Origin: Lachnospiraceae bacterium
GTDB taxonomy: Bacteria; Bacillota; Clostridia; Lachnospirales; Lachnospiraceae
Direction of reading: 5' to 3'
Length of the DNA: 64,000 bases
NCBI GenBank assembly: GCA_017935565.1
Contig: JAGBHK010000017.1
Location: forward strand, 62,001 to 126,000
A program made the position numbers and the translations under genes. This document shows positions 16,606 through 25,023 of this stretch, in pieces; within the stretch, counting starts at the first letter, position 1; the number at the start of each line of letters is the position of its first letter. The notes under the pieces were generated by a model that was given only the letters and a program-made list of their open reading frames with translations, was not told the origin of the DNA and ran no database searches.

Positions 16606-17346
16606 TTATGGGATAAAATGACAATTGTTTTTTTGCATTGTTTCCATAATGATGTTCTGTGTAGTCTTACCTAATACCTTTTGTTCTTCTTTTGAAAGTT
16701 CGTTAGGATAAATAGGTTCACAAAATTCTACGATTACTTTTTCCTTGGTTACTCGTGGAAAGTGGTTTTCAAATATGGAACCTGTATTGCTAAATGCGAC
16801 AGGAACAATAGGACAACCTGCTTTTGTTGCAATTTTAAAACTTCCATCCTTGAATTCGAGCATTTCACCTTCTGTTTTGCAACGGGTTCCTTCAGGGAAT
16901 ATAAATATCGAAATATTTGATTTTATACGTTCAATGGCGTCAAGTATCATTTTTAAACCAGCTTTAATATCGCTTCTGTCAAGAAAAAGACAGTTAACAA
17001 AATGCATCCACTGAGCCAAGAATGGTACTTTTTTCATTTCAATCTTTGATACAAAACCTGTTAAATTAGGAACAAGTGAATAACCTATAATAATATCGAA
17101 AATACTTCTATGATTTCCTACGTATAAAACGGCGGTATCCTTTGGAATGTTATCATATCCGATAACTTCAACTTTGGTACCCGCCATTAGCAGTACTATT
17201 TTTAAAATTCTTGTAACTATTTTGAAACTAATGACATCTCGTAAATGTCTGTTAAATAACCCTATCAATAATAAAATAGGGAAAATAATAATACTTAAAA
17301 TAAAGAATAATCCAATAAAAATAAGGATTGATATATATCTTATCAT
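16606..17346 (-). CDS. plsC: 1-acyl-sn-glycerol-3-phosphate acyltransferase
   Basis: Adds the second acyl chain to lysophosphatidate to make phosphatidate at the membrane. Motif I NHRSIFD (HxxxxD, about 77-83), motif III FPEGTR (about 153-158) and motif IV IVPVAF (about 179-184) are all present. An N-terminal membrane segment (about 3-27) fits the family. The start chosen is the ATG seven bases after GGGTGG; a GTG six codons earlier overlaps that site. Length 246 is typical. Confidence 0.93.
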   Translation of the reverse strand: MIRYISILIFIGLFFILSIIIFPILLLIGLFNRHLRDVISFKIVTRILKIVLLMAGTKVEVIGYDNIPKDTAVLYVGNHRSIFDIIIGYSLVPNLTGFVSKIEMKKVPFLAQWMHFVNCLFLDRSDIKAGLKMILDAIERIKSNISIFIFPEGTRCKTEGEMLEFKDGSFKIATKAGCPIVPVAFSNTGSIFENHFPRVTKEKVIVEFCEPIYPNELSKEEQKVLGKTTQNIIMETMQKNNCHFIP

Positions 17347-17436
17347 ATTGCCACCCTTCTTCACACAAATTTAATGAATAAAAATTAAACTATGAAAAAT
17401 ATTATAAGTGAAATGTCATTATTTTACAACCATTTG

Positions 17437-17465
17437 TTGAAAATATTATGAATTCGTGGTATTCT
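17437..17465 (+). promoter_or_regulatory. Promoter for the membrane-protein pair and probably pncB
   Basis: TTGAAA (17437-17442) and TATTCT (17460-17465), spacer 17 bp, in the divergent gap between plsC and the next gene. Confidence 0.6.
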
Positions 17466-17499
17466 TAAAGGTAGGACATTGAAAGGAAAGGGTGGTTAT

Positions 17500-18195
17500 A
17501 TGTCGTCGAGAAAACTTGGATTGTATTTGATATTAGTGGGGATAGTTTTGTTAGCGCTTAAGTTGACGATAAATACAGGTCTTAAGTTGTATCCAGAATA
17601 TAAAACAGATTATAAAGTAGGCAGTGAATTTCAGGCGTATACAGTAAATTATTTTTATGGAGCCAATGGAGTTTCTATGGATGAGGCTACTTTAGATGTT
17701 TATTATACAGGATTTAGAATTGACCTTTTTTCAAATATTGTAGGTTATATATTGGTTATCATAGGAGTGGGCAAACTTAAAGATGTTTCTAGAGTATTAT
17801 CACTGACTAAAATGATTGCTATTGTGGGACTTGCTCTTTCAGTGGTTATTGAAGTTTTACCATTTGTTCTTAATGGCTACAAATTGTGTTATGTTGCATT
17901 GTTTACAGGAATAGCGGAACTTTTTGCGGCTGTTTCAGTCGGTTATTTATTTGTGTATGCGATATGTACGATTTTGGATGATGTTGCATTTAAATCAGAC
18001 CGAGCATATATCGGAATGAGTTACATTGGTATGGCAATACTTATGATTGTTGTGGCATTTGTAGGTTGGGTATCTGCGGTAAGTATTATTTTACTTGGTT
18101 TTTATTCTCTTGTATGTGCATTTGTTACAGGATTATTATTATTTAATATTCTTAAAGTTAAAGATTATATAACTAGGGAAAGAGGTTTGGAATGA
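17500..18195 (+). CDS. Hypothetical membrane protein, paralogue A
   Basis: 231 residues from the ATG six bases after GGGTGG. About five to six hydrophobic segments: residues 5-22, 80-95, 103-125, 130-160, 175-200 and 205-222. The second carries IDLFSNIVGYILVIIGVGKLKD, nearly repeated in the next gene. An external loop of about 50 residues follows the first helix. I recognise no family. The stop overlaps the next start (ATGA), so the two are translationally coupled. Confidence 0.75.
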   Translation: MSSRKLGLYLILVGIVLLALKLTINTGLKLYPEYKTDYKVGSEFQAYTVNYFYGANGVSMDEATLDVYYTGFRIDLFSNIVGYILVIIGVGKLKDVSRVLSLTKMIAIVGLALSVVIEVLPFVLNGYKLCYVALFTGIAELFAAVSVGYLFVYAICTILDDVAFKSDRAYIGMSYIGMAILMIVVAFVGWVSAVSIILLGFYSLVCAFVTGLLLFNILKVKDYITRERGLE

Positions 18196-18854
18196 GCAAG
18201 CAAAAGTCGTTGAATATATATTTGATTGGTTTAGCCATTGTTGGAATATATATTAGAATTAGAACGGGGATTTCTACAGCATCTGCTGGGAGTGAAAGTG
18301 GACTTGTTGGCTTTATGGTTTCGAGAACTAGCGATATTCTTATAGGTAAAAAATATTCTATAGACTTATTTTTTAATCCTGTAGGGTATCTTATGATGGC
18401 TATTGGAGTAAAACAATTAGGAGATAGCATTAGAAAATCTAAAGAATTATTTGTAGGTTTGATGTTAGGTATTTTAGTTAGTCTTACTACAGCGTTTTTA
18501 CCTTTATTTATATCAAGCGGAGTGTTGCTTGTTAAATTAATCATAGGTATGTACATTATTGAAGGAATTGTGCTTTTATATGTTATGGTTACATTTAACA
18601 ATGAAGTGAAAAGTAAGGTTGATTCATATTACAATATGGAAGTTTCGAAAGATTTGACATTTGCAACTGAACTATTTTTTATTGCATATTTTGTAATAAT
18701 TATAGTGATATTTGCTAAGGTTATAGGTATTTATTTTGCAACTGCACTTATGTATTTTGATTATGCAATTATGGTTTATTCGATAATATATATGGTTTAT
18801 AAGTTGAATAAGTATAATAAAACTTTAAAGTTTTTTGATAAAACGGAGGTTTAG
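18192..18854 (+). CDS. Hypothetical membrane protein, paralogue B
   Basis: 220 residues with five to six predicted membrane helices. It shares with the preceding gene the layout (helix, external loop, then IDLFFNPVGYLMMAIGVKQLGD) and is evidently its diverged duplicate. The loop after the first helix is shorter here. Function unknown. It starts within the stop of paralogue A and ends one base before the pncB start, so all three are likely one transcript. Confidence 0.75.
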   Translation: MSKQKSLNIYLIGLAIVGIYIRIRTGISTASAGSESGLVGFMVSRTSDILIGKKYSIDLFFNPVGYLMMAIGVKQLGDSIRKSKELFVGLMLGILVSLTTAFLPLFISSGVLLVKLIIGMYIIEGIVLLYVMVTFNNEVKSKVDSYYNMEVSKDLTFATELFFIAYFVIIIVIFAKVIGIYFATALMYFDYAIMVYSIIYMVYKLNKYNKTLKFFDKTEV

Positions 18855-18855
18855 T

Positions 18856-20307
18856 ATGGGAAGAAGTTTAACTCTTTTAACAGATTTATATGAACTTACT
18901 ATGATGCAAGGGTATTTTAAAACTGGATTAAATGATACAGTTGTATTTGATATGTTTTACAGAAAAAATCCAAGTGACGGTGGGTATGCCATTGCATGTG
19001 GACTTGAACAGGTTATTGATTACATTAAGAATTTAAAGTTTACATATGAGGATATTGATTATTTAAGAAAATTAGGAATGTTTGATGAGGATTTCCTCAC
19101 ATATTTAAGTTCTTTCCATTTTTCTGGAGATATATATGCGATACCTGAAGGTTCAGTTGTATTTCCTAAGGAACCTTTGATTAAGGTTATTGCGCCAGTT
19201 ATGGAAGCACAGCTTGTGGAAACAGCTATATTGAATATTGTGAATCACCAGAGTCTTATTGCAACTAAAGCATCAAGAGTTGCATATGCAGCAAAGGGTG
19301 ATGGTATTATGGAATTCGGTCTTAGAAGAGCACAGGGACCTGACGCTGGTATTTATGGTGCTAGAGCAGCAGTTATTGCGGGGTGTGTGGGAACATCTTG
19401 TGTACTTACAGGGCAGATGTGGGATATTCCTGTTATTGGAACACATGCTCATAGTTGGATTATGAGTTTCCCAGATGAATATACAGCATTTAAAACATAT
19501 GCAAAATATTATCCAAAATCTTGCATGCTTTTGGTTGATACTTATGATACACTTCATTCGGGTGTACCAAATGCAATCAAAGTATTCACAGAGATGCGAG
19601 AAGAGGGAATTGAGTTTGGTTCATACGGCATCAGACTTGATAGCGGTGACTTGGCATATCTTTCAAAGAAGGCTAGAAAAATGCTCGATGAAGCAGGTTT
19701 CACAGATGCAATCATTTCGGCGTCTAGCGATTTGGATGAGTATCTTATAGATAGTTTGAAGACACAGGGTGCGAAGATTACATCATGGGGCGTTGGAACA
19801 AATCTTATCACAAGTAAGGATTGTCCAGCGTTTGGTGGTGTTTATAAGTTGGCAGCAGTATATGATAAGGAAACTGGAGAATATATTCCAAAAATTAAAT
19901 TGTCTGAAAATACTGAAAAGATAACCAATCCTGGTAACAAAACAGTATTTAGAATATATGATAAAGAAGATGGAAAGATTAAGGCTGATTTGATTGCTCT
20001 TGCAGGCGAAACTATTGATGAGGATAAGGATTTACTTATCTTTGATCCAGTTGAAACTTGGAAAAAGACAAACTTAAAAGCTGGAACATTTACAGTTAGA
20101 GAGATGCTCGTGCCAGTATTTGAAAAAGGTATTTGTGTTTATGAGCAGCTTTCTGTAAAGGAAATTAAGGAATATTGCAACAAGGAATTAGATTCTTTGT
20201 GGGATGAAACTAGAAGATTTATGAATCCTCATAAAGTATATGTGGATTTATCAGATAAGTTATATGATATGAAAAAGGTATTGCTTGACGGATACAGCAA
20301 GCAATAA
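18856..20307 (+). CDS. pncB: Nicotinate phosphoribosyltransferase
   Basis: NAD salvage: nicotinate plus PRPP to nicotinate mononucleotide with ATP hydrolysis. The start is the ATG seven bases after CGGAGG; a TTG 21 bases earlier lies within the preceding gene. The 483 residues are the expected length. Diagnostic stretches: LLTDLYELTMMQGYF at the N-terminus, EFGLRRAQGPDAG (about 154-166), GTHAHSWIMSF (catalytic-His region, about 195-206) and IRLDSGDLAYLSKKAR (about 263-278). It probably heads into the downstream HD-GYP gene, 24 bases away. Confidence 0.96.
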   Translation: MGRSLTLLTDLYELTMMQGYFKTGLNDTVVFDMFYRKNPSDGGYAIACGLEQVIDYIKNLKFTYEDIDYLRKLGMFDEDFLTYLSSFHFSGDIYAIPEGSVVFPKEPLIKVIAPVMEAQLVETAILNIVNHQSLIATKASRVAYAAKGDGIMEFGLRRAQGPDAGIYGARAAVIAGCVGTSCVLTGQMWDIPVIGTHAHSWIMSFPDEYTAFKTYAKYYPKSCMLLVDTYDTLHSGVPNAIKVFTEMREEGIEFGSYGIRLDSGDLAYLSKKARKMLDEAGFTDAIISASSDLDEYLIDSLKTQGAKITSWGVGTNLITSKDCPAFGGVYKLAAVYDKETGEYIPKIKLSENTEKITNPGNKTVFRIYDKEDGKIKADLIALAGETIDEDKDLLIFDPVETWKKTNLKAGTFTVREMLVPVFEKGICVYEQLSVKEIKEYCNKELDSLWDETRRFMNPHKVYVDLSDKLYDMKKVLLDGYSKQ

Positions 20308-20331
20308 ATTAGTGTTGCGAAAGGAAAACAA

Positions 20332-21597
20332 ATGGCAGTAAAAGTTATTAGAAGTAGGGAAGTTTATAATATTATAAGAAAAACCCTTGAAATCATGGAT
20401 GATAAAGTAATGAAACACTGCGAAATCACAGGGTATATTCTTTATAAGATGCTTGAAGCAGAGAATATGTATACAAAGGATGAATTGGCTGAGTATACAA
20501 TGATGGGTCTTGTTCACGACATAGGCCTTATTAAGACTGCTTATAAAAAGAATCTTACGGAGCATATAACTAAAAAGGTATGGGCTCACTCTATCTATGG
20601 TTATTTGTTTTTGAAATATTTAACTCCTCTTGGAGATAAGGCACAGATAGTGTTGTACCATCATCTTGACTATGATAAAACTCATGGTATACCAAATGAG
20701 TTTTGGAAAATAACACATTATCTTGCATTGGCAGATAAAATGGATATTTATATGCGAATGAATGATGATGGTAGTATGGAGCAGGACTACTTCGAAAGGT
20801 ACAGAAATATTAAGTTTTCTGAAAAGGCGTTGAAAGCGTTTTACAGAGCAAATTCCAGATTTAATATTATGGATAAACTCCAAGATGGTTCATATGTTGA
20901 AGAGTTGAATACATTATTGTCTTCTGTCACTTTTTCAGAAGAGTATAAGAGAGATTATTTGCAGATGCTTATTTATGCTATTGATTTTAGAAGTGAGCAG
21001 ACAGTTCTTCATACACTGGCAACAAGAATCTTCGCAGTAGAGATTGGTAAACTTATGGGTATGGAGGAAACAGACCAGCAGTTGCTTTATTACGGAGCGT
21101 TACTTCACGATATTGGAAAGATTGCTATACCATTAAGTATATTGGAAGCGCCTAGAAGACTTACGGATAAAGAAATGAGAATCATGAGAGCACATGTGCA
21201 GTTGACTGAAATGATTCTAAATGGGGTAATTACAGACGAAGTCTTGCAGGCTGCCATTAGACATCATGAAAAGCTTGATGGAACAGGATATCCAAGAGGC
21301 TTGAAGGATGAAGATTTGACACAGGTTCAGAAAGTAATAGCGGTAGCAGATATTTTAAGTGCCTTGTATGGCAAGAGAAGTTATAAAGAGGCATTTGATT
21401 CAGAGAAGGTTAAAAGTATAATGCGTTCTGACGCTGAAAATGGAAAGATATGCTTTGAGGCTACAAATATTGTTATTAATAATTTTGATGAAATAATAAA
21501 AAGTTATGAATTACAAAGGGAAGAAGCTCTTGGCATATATGAGATTATTTTAGCGCAGTATGAGGAAATTTATGAGCGATTTAAGAGGTTTGAGTAA
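20332..21597 (+). CDS. Tandem HD / HD-GYP domain protein
   Basis: 421 residues with two HD-superfamily domains. The C-terminal one (about 205-395) has the full HD-GYP signature: LLHDIGKIAIP (His259-Asp260) and HHEKLDGTGYPRG (about 311-323), typical of c-di-GMP phosphodiesterases. The N-terminal one (about 10-170) keeps VHDIG (His62-Asp63) and HHLDY, but GYP has become GIP. No receiver, PAS or membrane segment precedes them. AAAGGA precedes the ATG. Its 3' end overlaps the glycosyltransferase gene by 26 bases, which links c-di-GMP turnover with the envelope genes downstream; that link is inference. Confidence 0.87.
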   Translation: MAVKVIRSREVYNIIRKTLEIMDDKVMKHCEITGYILYKMLEAENMYTKDELAEYTMMGLVHDIGLIKTAYKKNLTEHITKKVWAHSIYGYLFLKYLTPLGDKAQIVLYHHLDYDKTHGIPNEFWKITHYLALADKMDIYMRMNDDGSMEQDYFERYRNIKFSEKALKAFYRANSRFNIMDKLQDGSYVEELNTLLSSVTFSEEYKRDYLQMLIYAIDFRSEQTVLHTLATRIFAVEIGKLMGMEETDQQLLYYGALLHDIGKIAIPLSILEAPRRLTDKEMRIMRAHVQLTEMILNGVITDEVLQAAIRHHEKLDGTGYPRGLKDEDLTQVQKVIAVADILSALYGKRSYKEAFDSEKVKSIMRSDAENGKICFEATNIVINNFDEIIKSYELQREEALGIYEIILAQYEEIYERFKRFE

Positions 21598-22678
21598 GGA
21601 AAATTGCATAGTAATAATACCTATGTACAATCCTGATGATAAATCAAAACTAGTTATTGACGGGATTATTGAAAGTGGTTTTACAAAAATAGTTGTGGTT
21701 AATGATGGCAGTGATGCTGACCATCAGGCGCCATTCTTATACGCAAAATCAAAGAGTGAATGTACGGTATTGGTTCACGAAGTAAACAAAGGTAAAGGAC
21801 GAGCATTAAAAACAGCATTTGAGTACGTATTGAAAAATGAACCAAATGCTAAAGCAGTTGTGACTGTGGACGGTGACAATCAACATAAAGCAAATGATGT
21901 TTTGAAATGTGTATCTTTGTGGGCTGAAAATTCAGACAGTATTATATTAGGCTGTAGAAATTTTTCAAAAGAAGATATTCCGTTTAGAAGCAGATTTGGC
22001 AATAAAATGACATCTTTTGTTTTTAGATTTTTCTGCGGTTTGAAAATATCGGACACACAAACTGGTTTGCGAGTGATTCCTACAAAGTATCTGGAATTAA
22101 TGAATGAGGTTGAAGGTGACAGATACGAGTACGAGACTAATATGTTGCTCACAATGAAAAAGAAAAAGATATCATATTTAGAACAGACAATTGAAACTGT
22201 TTATATTGATGATAATGAAACCTCACATTTTAATCCAATATTGGATTCCTTGAAAATATACAAAGTAATTCTTAAATTTGCGTTTGGTTCGTTAGGAGCA
22301 TCGGTAATCGATTTACTTATGTTCACCATAAGTTTGTATGTGTTCAATAATTTTTATGAATCCAAAATTGCGATTTTATTGGCTACAATATTGGCGAGAA
22401 TTATTTCGTCAATTTGTAATTGTTTATACAATAAAAAAGTTGTTTTTAAATCTAAAAGTTCCATTTCTAAGGTGTTAGTAAGATACTATACTTTATGCGT
22501 ATGTCAGACCTTTCTCTCTTATATTGGAGTCGCAGGATTGACAAAAGTATTTGGAATTGGTGATAAAGAAATTTTGGTTACAATTGTTAAAATGATAGTA
22601 GATACGACATTGTTTTTTGTAAGCTACTTCATACAAAAAGGCTGGGTGTACAAGGAAGATGACAAAGCAAAAAATTAA
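21572..22678 (+). CDS. GT2 glycosyltransferase fused to a GtrA membrane domain
   Basis: Residues 1-225 are a family-2 glycosyltransferase like dolichyl/undecaprenyl-phosphate sugar synthases: VIIPMYNP, VVNDGS, VDGDNQH (the DxD-type metal site) and the later DTQTGLRVIP. Residues 235-365 form a four-helix GtrA domain (FGSLGASVIDLLMFTISLYVF onward). Such proteins load a sugar onto undecaprenyl phosphate and may flip it. The start is the ATG six bases after GAGG, inside the HD gene; an ATG four codons earlier would have no site. It overlaps the next gene by 20 bases. Confidence 0.9.
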   Translation: MSDLRGLSKENCIVIIPMYNPDDKSKLVIDGIIESGFTKIVVVNDGSDADHQAPFLYAKSKSECTVLVHEVNKGKGRALKTAFEYVLKNEPNAKAVVTVDGDNQHKANDVLKCVSLWAENSDSIILGCRNFSKEDIPFRSRFGNKMTSFVFRFFCGLKISDTQTGLRVIPTKYLELMNEVEGDRYEYETNMLLTMKKKKISYLEQTIETVYIDDNETSHFNPILDSLKIYKVILKFAFGSLGASVIDLLMFTISLYVFNNFYESKIAILLATILARIISSICNCLYNKKVVFKSKSSISKVLVRYYTLCVCQTFLSYIGVAGLTKVFGIGDKEILVTIVKMIVDTTLFFVSYFIQKGWVYKEDDKAKN

Positions 22679-23717
22679 GACATTTTTCATACGTTTAGGA
22701 ATCTTTATCCTAGTTACTGTGATGATGGCAGTTATATTTTTGTATAGCGTTATGTGGATATGTGTACATGGGCCGTCTACAGTGGTTAGAGACATTTTTG
22801 TAATGTCTGTCAGAGAAACTTCGGCAATGGGATTTTTGGCGGATTTGTTTTTGACCGATGAAGAAATAGCTATGATTGAAGAACGAAATCAGGTAAAAGT
22901 TACGGATGAAATCACGGATACCTCTCTTATTAAGATTGATAAAGACGAGGAGGATAATTCGGATGATGAAAATGTAGACGATGCGCAGGATGCTTTGAAA
23001 TATGAATATGAAGCTGATTTGGAATATGTTGATGGAGTCGCCATTAAAAAAATCAATGGTAGTACATTTCAAGGATATATGATGTTTGTGTCTGACCCAT
23101 CGCGAGTTTTTGTTGGAGTTTCCAATAAGAATTTTTCAGAGGATAAGCCAGGAAAAACTGTTGCAAATATTATGAAAGAATATGATGTTTCGATAGGTAT
23201 AAATGCAGGTGGATTTGAAGACCCAGGTGGAAGAGGTGATGGAGCCTTGCCGAAAGGGTTGGTTATTTCAGAAGGAAAGTTTTTGTACGGAAATGAAAAC
23301 TCTACATATGAAATTGTAGGTATAAATGATGATGATATATTAGTGGTAGGAAAGATGACTGGCAAGGAAGCTATAAATAGCGGAGTTAGAGATGCAGTAT
23401 GTTTCGGACCTACATTGATTGTAAATGGAAATGGCCTTTCGGGAATTGGAACAGGCGGTGGATTGAATCCAAGAACAGCCATAGGACAAAGGGCTGATGG
23501 AACAATAATGTTATTGGTAATAGAAGGCAGACAGGCGACTAGCCTTGGAGCCTCTTACAATGATTTAATTAGGGTAATGTTGGAATATGGAGCAATTAAT
23601 GCGGCGAATCTTGATGGCGGAAGCTCGTCAGTTATGTATTATGACAATGAATTGATTAATTCAAATGCATCTGTTATAGGATTGAGAAAAATGCCGACAA
23701 CAATTTTAGTGCGATGA
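22659..23717 (+). CDS. Membrane-anchored phosphodiester glycosidase (NAGPA-domain) protein
   Basis: 352 residues: a hydrophobic anchor at about 11-36, an acidic linker (about 85-120), then a phosphodiester glycosidase domain (about 130-350) related to the mammalian N-acetylglucosamine-1-phosphodiester uncovering enzyme. Family marks are GINAGGFED (about 185-193), the NPRTAIGQRADGTIMLLVIEGRQ block and the terminal AANLDGGSSSVMYYDNELINS. Bacterial members are thought to act on teichoic-acid-like or wall polymers outside the cell. The gene overlaps both neighbours (20 and 4 bases), so it belongs functionally with the GT2-GtrA protein. A second NAGPA-type gene lies at 35944-37098. Confidence 0.88.
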   Translation: MTKQKIKTFFIRLGIFILVTVMMAVIFLYSVMWICVHGPSTVVRDIFVMSVRETSAMGFLADLFLTDEEIAMIEERNQVKVTDEITDTSLIKIDKDEEDNSDDENVDDAQDALKYEYEADLEYVDGVAIKKINGSTFQGYMMFVSDPSRVFVGVSNKNFSEDKPGKTVANIMKEYDVSIGINAGGFEDPGGRGDGALPKGLVISEGKFLYGNENSTYEIVGINDDDILVVGKMTGKEAINSGVRDAVCFGPTLIVNGNGLSGIGTGGGLNPRTAIGQRADGTIMLLVIEGRQATSLGASYNDLIRVMLEYGAINAANLDGGSSSVMYYDNELINSNASVIGLRKMPTTILVR

Positions 23718-24817
23718 ATGAGAAGAAGACCAAAAAGAAAAGTAAAATATTTTTGTGGATAATGCTTTTTTATATTTCACTGTGGCTTGCAGCCACAGCT
23801 ATTGTTGATGGCAAAATTTGGGATATGGCAAGTGGTTATCAAAGTGAGTATGACACGGCAAAGGCTAACAGTGAACCGCACATATTTATGGATGAATTCA
23901 TAAAAACTATTGATGCTGCACTCCTTACTGAATGGTTAAGAAGTGATGGAGTGTGTGATGTTTCCGAGTATTCTTCGCCTGCCGAGTACACTAAATATTT
24001 TGAAAATATTTTGAGAAATGATGAAATATCTTATAAAGAATCCGACGTAGCAAATGTGTATGATATTTATTCAGGCGACGAGGTTGTTGCTAGCGTTCGA
24101 ATAGGCTCAAATAATGTCTTTGATAAATTTAATTTTTCGGGATGGAAGTTTTTAAATGCAAAAGTTATTCCATATATGTATGACACATTTAATAAAACAA
24201 TAGTTGTCGATAAGAATTACAGTGTAACAATAAATGGAAAAGAACTTTCAAAAGACTATATTGTTAAAGAAAAATCTACTGCAATGGGCGAGTATATGAC
24301 AGGTATTACAGGGGTTTTATATGGTACTTATGTTTACAAGATTGAAGGATTTTTAGTAGAACCTGAAATTATTGTGGTTGACAAAAATGGAAATAAAGTA
24401 GAAAATACTAGTGAGGCTATCGATATGGCAGAATTTTTATCGTTTGATAAAAATTCGATGGACAGTGGGAAAATTCAAAGAGTAAAAGATACATTTTTGA
24501 TGTATTTTGAGCATATGAATAAAATGAAAACTTTTGAAGAGATGGAAGCATATTTAGTGAAAGATACGGATGCATATGAACTTATCAAAAGCGCACAGAA
24601 GTCTTTAGAATGGGTAACTCCAGTGAAAAAGATAGAGATAGTGGAACAAAAAATAGAAGATTATGTTCTGTATAATGAAAACTATTTTTCTTGTAATTTA
24701 TATATGAATGTTGAAAAGAATTATGGTTATACAACTAAAAACGAATACTTTGATGCCTGCGTCTTGTTTAAGAAAGTTGATGGACAATGGTATATTGATT
24801 TATTTATGTTAAATTAG
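23714..24817 (+). CDS. Membrane-anchored protein of unknown function
   Basis: 367 residues starting at the ATGA overlap with the preceding gene. A lysine-rich start and a membrane segment (about 12-30) predict an extracellular domain. The C-terminal 90 residues end in the pattern FDACVLFKKVDGQWYIDLFMLN, reminiscent of NTF2-like or DUF4878-type folds, but I cannot assign a family. Two repeats of a GSNNVFDKFNFSG / GVLYGTYVYKIEGF type strand arrangement are visible. The tight operon context suggests a role in envelope polymer handling with the glycosyltransferase and NAGPA proteins. Confidence 0.75.
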   Translation: MNEKKTKKKSKIFLWIMLFYISLWLAATAIVDGKIWDMASGYQSEYDTAKANSEPHIFMDEFIKTIDAALLTEWLRSDGVCDVSEYSSPAEYTKYFENILRNDEISYKESDVANVYDIYSGDEVVASVRIGSNNVFDKFNFSGWKFLNAKVIPYMYDTFNKTIVVDKNYSVTINGKELSKDYIVKEKSTAMGEYMTGITGVLYGTYVYKIEGFLVEPEIIVVDKNGNKVENTSEAIDMAEFLSFDKNSMDSGKIQRVKDTFLMYFEHMNKMKTFEEMEAYLVKDTDAYELIKSAQKSLEWVTPVKKIEIVEQKIEDYVLYNENYFSCNLYMNVEKNYGYTTKNEYFDACVLFKKVDGQWYIDLFMLN

Positions 24818-24834
24818 CAAAAGGAGATGAACTT

Positions 24835-24984
24835 ATGGGTGAAAATTTAATCGATATGGATGAATTACTTGCTGCTATGGAGCAGTTAAAAGAAACCAAC
24901 ACAGAAGGTGTATTAGAGATGGATGAAGAGATGAAAGCGTCTCAGAGAAGATATGAAGAGTATATAAAAAAGAATGTAGAGTAA
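24835..24984 (+). CDS. Small acidic protein, 49 residues
   Basis: AAAGGAGATG lies at the right distance (six to eight bases) before the ATG, and the gene is 17 bases behind the preceding one and just ahead of a terminator, so it is the likely last gene of the operon. The product begins MGENLIDMDELLAAMEQL, is almost entirely Glu, Asp, Lys, Met and Ala, has no membrane segment and would form one or two amphipathic helices. Function unknown. Confidence 0.7.
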   Translation: MGENLIDMDELLAAMEQLKETNTEGVLEMDEEMKASQRRYEEYIKKNVE

Positions 24985-24990
24985 GAAAAC

Positions 24991-25017
24991 AAGGGCACAC
25001 CGTTTAAGTGTGCCCTT
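24991..25017. terminator. Bidirectional terminator
   Basis: aagggcaca (24991-24999) and tgtgccctt (25009-25017) form a 9-bp stem between the convergent small-protein and DUF885 genes; short A/T runs flank it. Confidence 0.8.
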
Positions 25018-25023
25018 AAATAT

